Source: Candidatus Leptovillus affinis
GTDB lineage: Bacteria > Chloroflexota > Anaerolineae > Promineifilales > Promineifilaceae
Reading direction: 5' to 3'
DNA: 64,000 nucleotides
NCBI GenBank assembly: GCA_016705235.1
Contig: JADIYP010000006.1
Coordinates: 1,054,001 to 1,118,000, forward strand
The translations under genes and the position numbers were made by a program. The notes beneath the pieces were generated by a model. It was given only the letters and a program-made list of their open reading frames with translations, did no database searches and had not been told where the DNA came from. This document shows, piece after piece, positions 1 through 8,792 of the stretch (the stretch's first letter is position 1; the number at the start of each line of letters is the position of its first letter).

Positions 1-425
1 CGTTCGATTACTTCGACGAAGTTGTCTTTGAAGAAAACCCCGAACCGATGCTCTCGGCGGCTAACTTGCAGCTTTCCGAAGATGATAACGTCCTGGTGCA
101 GGGTATTGGCGGCAGCCCCTATGCCATCGGTTTCTTTGGCTACGCCTACTACAAAGAAAATCAAGACATCCTGAAGATCGTCGGCATCAATGGCGTGGTT
201 CCCGATGACATGACCGTGGAAGATGGCTCCTATGCGCTGGCACGGCCGTTGTTCATCTACTCCGACGCCACCATCATGCAAGAAAAACCGCAGGTCGCCG
301 CCTTCATCAACTTCTTCCTGACCTACGTCAACGACGAAATCGCCGACGTCGGCTACTTCCCGGCCAGCGACGCCGCCCTCGGCCAGGCAAGAACCGCTTT
401 GCTTGAAGCGCTGGGCGCAAACTAA
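1..425 (+). CDS. pstS: Phosphate ABC transporter substrate-binding protein PstS, C-terminal part
   Basis: This is the 3' end of a gene that begins before the window; the frame is open from base 3. It encodes the C-terminal part of a PstS-type periplasmic phosphate-binding protein. The landmarks are SEDDNVLVQG, then GFFGYAYY, then ARPLFIYSD and a closing DVGYFP. PstS captures phosphate outside the membrane and delivers it to PstC/PstA. The gene sits 194 bases before pstC, with a strong hairpin between them. Its sequence closely matches a segment inserted in the downstream PstA (about residues 98-190), which suggests the two share a recent common source. Confidence 0.93.
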   Translation, partial: FDYFDEVVFEENPEPMLSAANLQLSEDDNVLVQGIGGSPYAIGFFGYAYYKENQDILKIVGINGVVPDDMTVEDGSYALARPLFIYSDATIMQEKPQVAAFINFFLTYVNDEIADVGYFPASDAALGQARTALLEALGAN

Positions 426-434
426 CAGCTAAAA

Positions 435-510
435 GCGTGACATAACCTGGCAGGTTCCTGGGCTTCAACCCAATCAAACCTGCCAGGTTGATCATGACAT
501 CGTGTCACGC
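435..510 (+). promoter_or_regulatory. Nested inverted repeat between pstS and pstC
   Basis: An outer stem pairs 435-442 (GCGTGACA) with 503-510, and an inner perfect 13-bp stem pairs 444-456 (AACCTGGCAGGTT) with 477-489. It lies just after the pstS stop. There is no T-run, so it is not a classical terminator. In binding-protein transporter operons such intercistronic hairpins often protect the upstream mRNA and lower expression of the downstream permease genes; that role is inferred here. Confidence 0.6.
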
Positions 511-619
511 CCATATTGGAGTGATCATGAGGAGAAGGACAAATCCATTGCCCCCTCCTCATTTTCCTGTTCAAAACAGACCGCCTGGGGAGCCATCGGG
601 GCGGAAAAAGGAGAAACGC

Positions 620-1603
620 ATGGCCACACAAAGCTCTGTGCCGCCCATTGCCACAGAAACATTCTCGGCCGAATCCCTGACCAAACGGCCGCGCATCGGC
701 GAAGCCCTCATCCAGGTATTTTTATTTTCCTGCGGCATTATTTCCATTTTCACAACCATCGGCATCGTCATTGTGCTGGCCGAAGAGGCGATCAAGTTTT
801 TCGCCCTGCCCCAGGTGACCCTGCTGGAATATTTTACCGGCACAAAATGGCAGCCAGCCATCGGCTATTTTGGCGTGCTGCCCCTGGTATTAGCGACAAT
901 CATGATCAGCGGCATTGGCATGGTGGTAGCCCTGCCCATTGGCCTGCTAACCGCCATCTACCTGAGCGAATACGCCTCGCCGCGCGCGCGCAACATCCTG
1001 AAACCTTTGTTAGAGGTTCTGGCCGGGATTCCTACGGTGGTCTACGGTTATTTTGCCTTGCAATTCATGACGCCTGTGCTGCGCAGCATCTTTGGCGTGC
1101 AGCAAGTGCAAATTTTTAACGTGGCCTCGGCGGGCATTGTGGTAGGGATTCTGATTATTCCCCTGGTGACATCGCTCAGCGAAGACGCGCTGTCGGCCGT
1201 GCCCCGGTCGCTGCGCGAAGCCGCCTATGCCCTGGGCGGCACAAAATGGGAGACCGCGCGACAAATTGTGCTGCCGGCCGGTCTGTCTGGGGTAACGGCC
1301 GCGTTCGTCGTGGCCATCTCGCGCGCCGTTGGCGAAACCATGATCGTGGCAATTGCCGCCGGGTCCGGCCCGCGCAATTTTGAAATCGGCAAAGATTCCC
1401 TGTTTGGCTTCATTTTCAATCCGTTTGTCGCCGGGGAAACGATGACCGGCCACATGGTGCGCATCAGCGGCGGCGATTTGAGCTATAACTCAGTGGAATA
1501 CCTGTCTATTTTCTCGATTGGTTTGCTGCTTTTTGTGATGACGCTGATCCTTAATTTGATTGCGCGCCGCATTGTGACCAAATACCGCGAGGTGTATGAA
1601 TGA
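620..1603 (+). CDS. pstC: Phosphate ABC transporter permease PstC
   Basis: PstC is one of the two membrane subunits of the high-affinity phosphate importer. The 327-residue protein has a typical set of six hydrophobic segments, starting near residue 35. The permease coupling loop lies around SLREAAYALGGTKWET, followed by the family motif ISRAVGETMIVAIAAG. An ATG at 488 is in frame, but the ATG at 620 is preceded by AAAGGAG at a good distance and gives a normal-length protein, so it is preferred. The stop overlaps the pstA start as ATGA (1600-1603), indicating translational coupling in a pstS-pstC-pstA-pstB-phoU operon. Confidence 0.95.
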   Translation: MATQSSVPPIATETFSAESLTKRPRIGEALIQVFLFSCGIISIFTTIGIVIVLAEEAIKFFALPQVTLLEYFTGTKWQPAIGYFGVLPLVLATIMISGIGMVVALPIGLLTAIYLSEYASPRARNILKPLLEVLAGIPTVVYGYFALQFMTPVLRSIFGVQQVQIFNVASAGIVVGILIIPLVTSLSEDALSAVPRSLREAAYALGGTKWETARQIVLPAGLSGVTAAFVVAISRAVGETMIVAIAAGSGPRNFEIGKDSLFGFIFNPFVAGETMTGHMVRISGGDLSYNSVEYLSIFSIGLLLFVMTLILNLIARRIVTKYREVYE

Positions 1604-3843
1604 GCGACGAATCGACAACCTATATCGCGCCGGAACCGAAATTTGGCTATCCGGCCGGCCCCAAATTAGACCAGCAGATTAAGGCGCGCCACCGCCGGGG
1701 GCAGTTTTGGTACGTCCTCCTGGGCGCGTCGTTGATTGTAAGCATCCTGGCGCTGATCGCCCTGCTGTACACCATTGTCAACGATGCGTTTGGGCTGGCG
1801 GCAGTGGAATACAAAAATGATCCGACCCGCCTGGTGGTGGAGCAGCAAGAAAAGGTCATGCTGGCCGACCGGGACACAGTTTCTAGCGAAGACGACCGCG
1901 AACTGGCCGCCGGCATTATGAATGATCCTTACGCGATAGGCTTTTTTGGCTACGCCTATTACCAGCAAAGCAGCGACAACCTGACGCTGTTGGCCGTAGA
2001 TGGCATTACGCCAGACGCCGGCAATGTGGAAGATGGGACGTATCCGTTGGCACGGCCGTTATTCCTCTACAGCGACGCGCGGGTTCTGGAAAACAATCAG
2101 GCCGCCAACGTCTTCATCAACTACTACCTCACCCACGTCAACGAAGAAATTAGCGATGTGGGCTATTTCCCACTCAGCGCCGGGCGCATTTCCCAGGCGC
2201 AGCAAACCTGGAAACAGGCAAACGCCCTGGATTTACCGGCCGGCCAATGGGCCGCTATTAACCCGGACGGCGTGGGCGGCAGCCTGTCTATCGCCGGCAG
2301 TTCTACCGTTTATCCGCTGACGCAGCGGATGCTGGAGCGCATCAAAGCCGATGGTTTTGTGGGCGATACCAGCGACGAGAGCGTGGGCAGCACGGCCGGG
2401 TATCGGGCGTTTTGCGTAGACGGCGCCGCCGACATCGCCGCCGGAAGCCGCCCAATGAACCAGAATGAATTTGCCTCCTGCCGCAAAATCGGGCGGCTGC
2501 CGCTGGAATTTGCCGTGGGCACAGACGCGCTGGCGATTGTGGTCAGCGCGCAAAACGATTTCCTGACGGCCGTTACCGCCGATGAGCTGCGGCTCATTTT
2601 CACCACCGCCCAAAAGTGGTCCGACGTGAACCCCAATTGGCCCGATCAGCCCATCAAACGATTTATTCCGGGCACAGACAGCGGCACACTCGACTTCTTT
2701 GTCGAAACTGTGTTCCCGATTGCCCTGGATGAACTGCCCCAACCCACCCTGGTTTCGATTCTGGCCGATAATGTATCGCCTGGTCTAGGGCGGCGCATGG
2801 AAAGCGAACAGCGCTTTTTTGCCGACCAGCTCGTCTTTTTTAGCCAGGAGCAGTGGGCGGAAGCGTGTGATGGCGCAACGCCTTACGCGGGCTGCACCCT
2901 GCCCCCGCGCGCAAAAGACAGCGTTTTGCAGCTCCTGAACGAAAACGTGACCGAACCCAACATTGTGGCGGTTTGGAAACTGGTTCCCTCCCTCTTAAAC
3001 CGGGCAGCCATTGAGCAGGAGGCTTTGGAGAAATATCCTGCGGCCAGCCTTCAATTTACGTCGTGGGTGAGTACGGCTTTTCTGCGCAGCCCGCAGTCTA
3101 GCACACCCGAATTGGCCGGAGTGCGCACGGCCGTTCTCGGTTCGCTGTGGGTGGTGGCCTTTACGGCGCTGGTCTCCTTTCCGTTGGGCGTCGGCGCGGC
3201 CATCTACCTGGAAGAATACGCCACCGATAACCGGCTCAACCGGCTCATTCAGACCAACATTAGCAACCTGGCCGGGGTGCCGTCCATCATTTATGGCATG
3301 TTGGGGCTGGCGGTGTTTGTGCGCGCCCTGGAGGTGATTACCAGCGGCACGGCTTTTGGGGCTGTGGCGGCGGGGGCGACGGCAAACGGCCGTACCATCC
3401 TTTCCGCCAGCCTGACCCTGGCCCTGCTCATCCTGCCCATCATCATCATTTCCGGGCAAGAGGCGCTGCGCTCTGTGCCCAACTCTCTGCGCCAGGGCGG
3501 CATGGCCCTGGGAGCCACGCAGTGGCAAACCATCTGGTCGCATGTGCTGCCCAGCGCCCTGCCCGGCATCCTGACCGGAACCATCCTGTCTATCTCGCGC
3601 GCCCTGGGCGAAACGGCGCCGCTGGTGGTTGTGGGCGCATCCACCTTTATTACCACCGACCCCACCGGCCCGTTCGCCAAATTTACCACCCTGCCGGTGC
3701 AAATTTACCAATGGACCTCACGGCCGCAGCCAGAATTCCAAAATCTGGCGGCCGCGGCCATTGTTGTTCTGCTCATTTTGCTGCTGAGTTTGAACGCAAC
3801 GGCCGTCCTGTTACGCAATCGCTACGCAAGGAGAGCAGCATGA
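1600..3843 (+). CDS. pstA: PstA permease with an inserted, circularly permuted PstS domain
   Basis: The 747-residue protein is far longer than ordinary PstA (about 280-300). Residues about 35-62 are the first membrane helix. Residues about 97-190 then match the C-terminal part of PstS (SSEDD, GFFGYAYY, ARPLFLYSD, DVGYFPL). Residues about 228-370 match the N-terminal part (GSLSIAGSSTVYPL, SVGSTAGYRAFC, ending at PGTDSGTLDFF). A linker follows, and the PstA core membrane region begins near residue 500 with LGVGAAIYLEEYA and ISRALGETAPLVVVGAS. The PstS halves are therefore in swapped order, joined through the native termini and opened just before the SEDD segment. The insert should face outward, tethering a phosphate receptor to the channel. 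ATGA overlaps at both ends place it firmly in the operon. Confidence 0.93.
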   Translation: MSDESTTYIAPEPKFGYPAGPKLDQQIKARHRRGQFWYVLLGASLIVSILALIALLYTIVNDAFGLAAVEYKNDPTRLVVEQQEKVMLADRDTVSSEDDRELAAGIMNDPYAIGFFGYAYYQQSSDNLTLLAVDGITPDAGNVEDGTYPLARPLFLYSDARVLENNQAANVFINYYLTHVNEEISDVGYFPLSAGRISQAQQTWKQANALDLPAGQWAAINPDGVGGSLSIAGSSTVYPLTQRMLERIKADGFVGDTSDESVGSTAGYRAFCVDGAADIAAGSRPMNQNEFASCRKIGRLPLEFAVGTDALAIVVSAQNDFLTAVTADELRLIFTTAQKWSDVNPNWPDQPIKRFIPGTDSGTLDFFVETVFPIALDELPQPTLVSILADNVSPGLGRRMESEQRFFADQLVFFSQEQWAEACDGATPYAGCTLPPRAKDSVLQLLNENVTEPNIVAVWKLVPSLLNRAAIEQEALEKYPAASLQFTSWVSTAFLRSPQSSTPELAGVRTAVLGSLWVVAFTALVSFPLGVGAAIYLEEYATDNRLNRLIQTNISNLAGVPSIIYGMLGLAVFVRALEVITSGTAFGAVAAGATANGRTILSASLTLALLILPIIIISGQEALRSVPNSLRQGGMALGATQWQTIWSHVLPSALPGILTGTILSISRALGETAPLVVVGASTFITTDPTGPFAKFTTLPVQIYQWTSRPQPEFQNLAAAAIVVLLILLLSLNATAVLLRNRYARRAA

Positions 3844-4631
3844 CCCTAAATTCTTATGCCCAAAACAAACATCTGGCCGTCGAAGCGGACAAGATGAGCG
3901 TGTATTACGGCGGTTTCCGCGCCGTAAAAGAAGTTTCGTTACAAATACCGCAAAAGGCCATCACCGCCCTCATTGGGCCGTCTGGCTGCGGCAAAAGCAC
4001 CGTCCTGCGCTCGTTCAATCGTATGAACGATCTGGTTCCCACCGCGCGCGTGGAGGGCGCCATTCATTACCACGGCAACAATATCTACGCCCCCAACGTC
4101 GATCCGGTCGAAATTCGGCGGCGGATTGGCATGGTTTTTCAAAAGCCCAATCCTTTTTCCAAGAGCATTTATGAGAATGTGGCCTGGGGCGCGCGCATTA
4201 ACGGCTATAAAGGCAACATGGACGAACTGGTCGAGGCCTCTTTACGGCAGGCGGCCCTGTGGGATGAGGTCAAGGACAAATTAGCCGAAAGCGGTTTTTC
4301 GCTGTCTGGCGGGCAGCAGCAGCGATTGTGCATTGCGCGAACCATCGCTGTAAAGCCCGAAATCATCCTGATGGATGAACCGACCTCGGCGCTGGACCCT
4401 GTGGCCACGCTGAAGATCGAAGACCTGATCCAGGAGCTAAAAGAAAATTACACCATCATCATTGTGACGCATAACATGCAGCAAGCAGCGCGCGCCTCTG
4501 ATTTTACGGCGTTTTTCAATATGGACGCGGACCGCGCCGGTTATCTGGTGGAATTTAATGAAACGAATGAGATTTTCACCAATCCGAAACATGAATTGAC
4601 GGAACAGTACATTACCGGCCGTTTTGGGTGA
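3840..4631 (+). CDS. pstB: Phosphate ABC transporter ATP-binding protein PstB
   Basis: PstB hydrolyses ATP to drive phosphate import through PstC/PstA. The 263-residue protein has Walker A GPSGCGKST, the ABC signature LSGGQQQR, Walker B IILMDEPTSALD and the switch histidine in IIIVTHNM. The ATG at 3840 overlaps the pstA stop and follows AAGGAG; the reading frame is open further upstream, but that is only a shadow of pstA. The length and the N-terminal segment (MSVYYGGFRAVK) are typical of PstB. Confidence 0.97.
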   Translation: MTLNSYAQNKHLAVEADKMSVYYGGFRAVKEVSLQIPQKAITALIGPSGCGKSTVLRSFNRMNDLVPTARVEGAIHYHGNNIYAPNVDPVEIRRRIGMVFQKPNPFSKSIYENVAWGARINGYKGNMDELVEASLRQAALWDEVKDKLAESGFSLSGGQQQRLCIARTIAVKPEIILMDEPTSALDPVATLKIEDLIQELKENYTIIIVTHNMQQAARASDFTAFFNMDADRAGYLVEFNETNEIFTNPKHELTEQYITGRFG

Positions 4632-4706
4632 TCAATTGACAGGTTAGGGCTTTCTCGCCGGGAGTTGGGCGGGTGGCGCAACGGCCGTTTAGGGAGGAAT
4701 AAAATC

Positions 4707-5396
4707 ATGACCAGAGAATCGTTCGCTCGTGAATTGAAGATACTCGACACAAAGATATTACGCCTGGGCAGCGCGGTGGAAGAAGGCATTATGAAATCGG
4801 CCGTGGCCCTAAAAACGCGCGATTTGCGCACTTCCAGAGAGATGATCGACCTGGATGAGTGGGTAAACCAGCAGCGCATTGAGATCATGATGGGGTGTTT
4901 TACGCTCATCGCCACGCAGCAGCCTACCGGTCCGGATATGCGCTCTCTGGCGGCGACCCTGGAGATTGCCGGCGAATTGGAGCGCATTCATGATTATGTC
5001 AAAGGAATTGGCAAAATTAGCTTGCAGTTGGATACGGCCGTTTTACCCACAGCAATCGTGAGCTTAATCCCCGACATGGCCGGAATTGCCGCCGACATGC
5101 TGCGCCAGGCAGTGGAAGCGTTTACGGCCAACGACGCCACCGCCGCCCGCCGCATCCCGCTGCAAGATGACGCCGTGGATAGGCTGTACAGCCAGATTTC
5201 TTATGATCTGGCGCTCATTGTCACGGCCGGACAGGCCACCTATGAACAGGCCAACCTGATGCAATGGGCGGTGCACAATCTGGAGCGAGCCGCCGACCGG
5301 GTGATCAACATTTGTGAATGGGTGGTGTACAAAGCTGTCGGCAAGTATGTGGAAATGGACAGCGGGTATGTAGCGGAAACGGCCGTAATCCCCTAA
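4707..5396 (+). CDS. phoU: Phosphate signalling and transport regulator PhoU
   Basis: PhoU is a peripheral protein that restrains Pst transport and phosphate signalling when phosphate is plentiful. The 229-residue product has the two-repeat all-helical PhoU layout, each repeat carrying a metal-site helix (GELERIHDYVKGI in the first, HNLERAADRVINICEW in the second). The start is set by AGGGAGG at 4691-4697, ten bases before the ATG at 4707. It is the last gene of the pst operon; no PhoR/PhoB pair is adjacent. A terminator-like hairpin follows at 5422-5459. Confidence 0.95.
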   Translation: MTRESFARELKILDTKILRLGSAVEEGIMKSAVALKTRDLRTSREMIDLDEWVNQQRIEIMMGCFTLIATQQPTGPDMRSLAATLEIAGELERIHDYVKGIGKISLQLDTAVLPTAIVSLIPDMAGIAADMLRQAVEAFTANDATAARRIPLQDDAVDRLYSQISYDLALIVTAGQATYEQANLMQWAVHNLERAADRVINICEWVVYKAVGKYVEMDSGYVAETAVIP

Positions 5397-5421
5397 CCTG
5401 CTCCCCACGCACCCGCTTCGC

Positions 5422-5459
5422 AAAAAATCCGGATTCGGTTGCCCGAGCCTGGATTTTTT
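5422..5459. terminator. Bidirectional terminator-like hairpin after phoU
   Basis: AAAAAATCC at 5422-5430 pairs perfectly with GGATTTTTT at 5451-5459, with a smaller TCGG/CCGA stem in the loop. The flanking A and T runs fit a rho-independent terminator ending the pst operon. Confidence 0.7.
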
Positions 5460-5512
5460 GCATTTCAACACTTTTTACGCCAGATCCAACTTTAGTCAGC
5501 AATATATTGATG

Positions 5513-5518
5513 TATAAT
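5513..5518 (+). promoter_or_regulatory. Candidate -10 box for the receiver-kinase gene
   Basis: A perfect TATAAT lies in an AT-rich stretch downstream of the phoU terminator and 81 bases before the chosen start of the receiver gene. No convincing -35 box was seen. Confidence 0.45.
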
Positions 5519-5599
5519 CAAGCTTATCGTGGGCTGCATCTTGCATGTATGAACATCGTATCTAGCCCTCACCCTACCCACAAGCAGAAGGCAAGCGTT

Positions 5600-6202
5600 A
5601 TGGACCCGCTTGAACTTGACTATTCCCAGTTCACTATTTTGGCAGTTGATGACATTCCATCAAATCTGACCATTGTTTCATTATATCTGACGCACATGGG
5701 ATTCCGCGTGCTAACGGCCGTAAACGGCCCCGCCGCCCTATCCACAGCGGCTGAATCCCTGCCCAACCTCATTTTGCTAGACGTTATGATGCCTGAAATG
5801 AGCGGGTTTGAGGTCTGCAAAGCGCTCAAACAAAACCCGCTCACCACCGACATCCCCGTCATTTTCATGACCGCCCTTTCTAACACCCAAGACAAAATCA
5901 AAGGCCTGGAATCCGGCGCTGTTGACTACATTACCAAGCCGCTAAACAACCGCGAACTAATCGCCCGCATCTCCATCCACCTGAAAAACCAAACCCTCAC
6001 CCGCCGTTACCAGCAACAAGCCAATCATCTGGAAACCAGCAGCAAACTCAGCCAGCAGATCACATCCATTTTAGATATGGAAGAGCTGACAACCAGGGCA
6101 ACGCGCCTGATTCAAACTCGGTTCCTGTATTATTGCGTCACCATCTGGGTCAAAAATCCGCGCACCGACACGCTGATCTTACAAGCCCCTGGCCGGCCGT
6201 GA
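5600..6202 (+). CDS. Response-regulator receiver plus start of GAF domain (5' part of a frameshifted gene)
   Basis: The 200-residue product begins with a CheY-like receiver: acidic pair at residues 17-18, phosphoacceptor Asp61 in LLDVMMPEMSG, FMTA, and the conserved lysine in TKPL. A coiled linker and the first part of a GAF domain follow from about residue 145. The frame then stops at 6202 inside the GAF fold. The missing part continues in the next frame from about 6183, so this and the following entry are one receiver-GAF-kinase gene split by a one-base shift. The ATG at 5600 gives a clean receiver start; an open frame extends further upstream without a good ribosome site. Confidence 0.8.
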   Translation: MDPLELDYSQFTILAVDDIPSNLTIVSLYLTHMGFRVLTAVNGPAALSTAAESLPNLILLDVMMPEMSGFEVCKALKQNPLTTDIPVIFMTALSNTQDKIKGLESGAVDYITKPLNNRELIARISIHLKNQTLTRRYQQQANHLETSSKLSQQITSILDMEELTTRATRLIQTRFLYYCVTIWVKNPRTDTLILQAPGRP

Positions 6203-6305
6203 TTTTGACGCCAGCCAAATAAATCCCAGCGAATTATCGCTCAACGCCTCACAAAGCATCATTGCCCATGCCTGGCGCAGCCGCACCGTCCACCTGACCA
6301 ACGAT

Positions 6306-7340
6306 GTGCGAGCAGACGCCAATTTTCTTTTCAGCGAAACCGTGCCCCTGACGCGCTCTGAATTTGCCATTCCCCTGCAAGTTGGCGAGACGCTTGTGGG
6401 CGTGCTTGATGTGCAAGATGACAAAGTGGACGCGTTTGATCAGGAAGACCGCATTGTGCTGCGCATGATGGCCGATCAGTTGTCGATTGCCTTGCAAAAT
6501 GCGCAGTTGTACGGCCGTTTAGCCCGCTTCAATCACCACCTGGAACAAGAAGTCACCCGGCGCACGGCCGCCCTGCAAGAAGCCTACGCCCAACTCATCC
6601 AAATGGACCAGGCCAAATCAGACTTCATCAACGTGGCCTCCCACGAGCTGTACACCCCCATTGCCTTGCTCAAAGGGTATTCCCAAATCCTCAATGAGCA
6701 AAGCCTGATTATGGAAAACGAACACCTGGCGCGCATCGTCAACGGCATAGACCGGGGCGCTCAACGCTTAACCGAAATCGTAGACAGCATGATGGACATC
6801 GCCAAAATCGACAACGCCGATCTGAACCTGATATTTCAATCCGTTTCTCTGGCGGCGCTGTGGCAGCAGCTAAAACAAGAAATGACCCAGGATTTAGTCA
6901 ACCGACGCCTCGAACTGAACCTGCTCGCTGGATTGTTCAGCCTAAATCCCATTGACGGGGACGCGGAAGCGTTGTACAAGGTTTTTACCCAGCTTTTGGT
7001 GAACGCAATTAAATACACCCCGGACGGCGGCTGCATCACAGTTAACGGCCGTACCCCCACCCCGCACACCATAGAAATCAGCATCCGCGATACCGGCATC
7101 GGCATCGCCCCGGACAAACACGAATTTATCTTCGCCAAATTTTACCAGATCGGCCGGGTAGACTTGCATTCCACCGGCAAAACCAAATTTAAAGGCGGCG
7201 GTCCTGGCCTGGGTTTAGCCATCGCGCGGGGCATTGTCCACGCCCACCAGGGCGAAATCTGGGTCGAGAGCGACGGTCTGGACGAAGTAAACTGCCCTGG
7301 CAGCACCTTTTTTATCCGCCTGCCCAGGCAGCAAGATTAG
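6306..7340 (+). CDS. GAF-histidine kinase (3' part of the frameshifted gene)
   Basis: This frame carries the rest of the GAF domain, a coiled linker, a dimerisation helix with His113 in VASHELYTPIAL, and a HATPase domain with the N box (LLVNAIKYTPDGG), G1 (DTGIGIAP) and G2 (GGGPGLGLAIARG). The homologous frame opens near 6183; the GTG at 6306 is only the first possible start inside it. The arginine usual in the H box (SHELRTP) is a tyrosine here. With the upstream receiver it would form a soluble, one-gene sensor with an N-terminal receiver. No membrane segment is visible. Confidence 0.8.
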   Translation: MRADANFLFSETVPLTRSEFAIPLQVGETLVGVLDVQDDKVDAFDQEDRIVLRMMADQLSIALQNAQLYGRLARFNHHLEQEVTRRTAALQEAYAQLIQMDQAKSDFINVASHELYTPIALLKGYSQILNEQSLIMENEHLARIVNGIDRGAQRLTEIVDSMMDIAKIDNADLNLIFQSVSLAALWQQLKQEMTQDLVNRRLELNLLAGLFSLNPIDGDAEALYKVFTQLLVNAIKYTPDGGCITVNGRTPTPHTIEISIRDTGIGIAPDKHEFIFAKFYQIGRVDLHSTGKTKFKGGGPGLGLAIARGIVHAHQGEIWVESDGLDEVNCPGSTFFIRLPRQQD

Positions 7341-7353
7341 TAAGCGACCGAAC

Positions 7354-8274
7354 CTACCCATGACCGGCTTTGGGGCGGCGGCTTGTCGGCCATTCAAACT
7401 GCACCATTAACACGCCGATGGCCGCCAGCGCCAGACCGGCGGCGTCCATCAAAGTCAGCGTTTCCCCCAGGAACAACCACGCCAGCAGCGTAATTTGAAT
7501 GAGCATCGTGTTGTTGATGATGCTGGACTCCATCGCCGACAAGGTGCGCTGGGTGTGGTTCCAGAGCGTAAAAGCCACGGCCGTATTCACCACCGCCAAA
7601 AATAAAATCAACAGCCAGCTTTGCCCGGTCATCACCGGCCACGGCTCGGTCGCCAGCCCCAAGCCCAACAGCAGTACGCTGCCAATTCCCATACTCACCA
7701 GCGTCACCGTCAGCGGATGCAGCCGGTTTTGTCGGTTCACCGCCCGGCCTAAAATGCCGGAAAAGGAATTGGCCAGCACGGTGATAGTGGCCACCACATA
7801 GCCAATCGCCTGCCCGGCGGGAATTTGCTTGGGCAAAAAATAAACCAGCACGCCGCCAAGAAACACGGCCGTCCCCACCCACTGCTTCCATGACGGCCGT
7901 TCGCGCAAAAACAACACGCCCAACACGGCCGTCACCACGGCCGTGGCATTCAGCAGCAAGCTAAACGTAATCGCCGGTAAATACACCAGCCCCAAAAACT
8001 GCGTCCCCTGGGTGATGGTGTAATACATCAACCCCAGCAGCGCCAGCGCCCACCAATCACGCCGGGTCAGCGCCCGCAGCCGCGTCGCCTGCGCCGTGCG
8101 CAAATACAAAGGGATCAACACCAAAAACGCCAGCACATACCGCAGCCCGGCAAACGTCAGAGCCGGAATATCCGCCAGCCCAATTTTGATCAGCACCCAG
8201 GAAGTTGACCACAGAAACGTCACCAACAACGCCTGCAAGACTGCCCTTGTGTGCGGGGAAAAACGGTTCCACAT
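7354..8274 (-). CDS. EamA-family (drug/metabolite superfamily) permease
   Basis: The 306-residue protein has ten hydrophobic segments arranged as two EamA repeats (about residues 10-140 and 155-290), a layout typical of drug/metabolite exporters. The family signature is seen near the start as FLWSTSWVLIKIGL. The start is supported by GAGGAG nine bases upstream of the ATG. It converges with the histidine kinase gene, with only 13 bases between stops, and diverges from arsC across the 50-bp repeat array. The substrate cannot be told from sequence. Confidence 0.85.
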   Translation of the reverse strand: MWNRFSPHTRAVLQALLVTFLWSTSWVLIKIGLADIPALTFAGLRYVLAFLVLIPLYLRTAQATRLRALTRRDWWALALLGLMYYTITQGTQFLGLVYLPAITFSLLLNATAVVTAVLGVLFLRERPSWKQWVGTAVFLGGVLVYFLPKQIPAGQAIGYVVATITVLANSFSGILGRAVNRQNRLHPLTVTLVSMGIGSVLLLGLGLATEPWPVMTGQSWLLILFLAVVNTAVAFTLWNHTQRTLSAMESSIINNTMLIQITLLAWLFLGETLTLMDAAGLALAAIGVLMVQFEWPTSRRPKAGHG

Positions 8275-8792
8275 AGATAAATTCTCCTCTCAGGCGCAGT
8301 TTTACCACAAGCCAGCCAGTTTGCATGCCCATCTGACCGGTGTTTAGGGCACACTATCTAAAGAGAAACGGCCGTTTTTCGGCTAATCTTCCCCTAGATC
8401 ATCCAGGCTAAATCCCCTATCATTCTAAGTGACTTGTGCTGAAATGCGCGGTTCAGTGGGAAATAGTGGGAATTGAAAAGGACAGCTTGTGGGCTGTCCT
8501 TTTCAGCTTTAAACAGTGGAACTCAGAAGGGACAGCTTGTGGGCTGTCCTTTTCAGCTTTAAACAGTGGAACTCAGAAGGGACAGCTTGTGGGCTGTCCT
8601 TTTCAGCTTTAAACAGTGGAACTCAAGTACAACAGCCTGGCTGTCCTTTTCAGCTTTAAACGGCCGTTAACAAAACCTTAACCGCCCCCCTCTTGCCCAG
8701 CCTCCCCAAATCAACGTATCATTCCTCCCAATTACAAATCCGCCATATCCGCGGAAATCCGCGTCCTATTTTTACTTCGGAGAAACTACCTC
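8275..8792. other. 518-base intergenic region with a terminator-like repeat array
   Basis: The spacer lies between the divergent EamA permease and arsC genes. It holds the tandem array at 8481-8660 (listed separately), one ACGGCCGT copy near 8369 and another just after the array. Because the hairpins face both genes, promoters for each are expected on either side of the array; no strong -35/-10 pair was recognised. No small gene is evident. Confidence 0.7.
8481..8660. repeat. Tandem 50-bp repeats, each holding a terminator-like hairpin
   Basis: Three identical or near-identical 50-bp units start at 8481, 8531 and 8581, and a degenerate fourth occupies 8631-8660. Each contains GGACAGC, a short TTGTGG loop and GCTGTCC, followed by TTTT; in the first unit the stem is extended by flanking A and T runs. 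The result is a row of rho-independent-terminator-like hairpins between two divergent genes. Confidence 0.9.

Noticed and set aside
1600..3843. Assembly fusion of a pstS copy and pstA
   Set aside because: The frame is continuous for 747 codons, both ends overlap neighbours as ATGA, and the order of PstS parts is a clean permutation at natural boundaries; raw reads would settle it.
8481..8660. CRISPR-like tandem array
   Set aside because: The units are contiguous 50-bp repeats without unique spacers, each holding a terminator-type hairpin; no cas genes are near.
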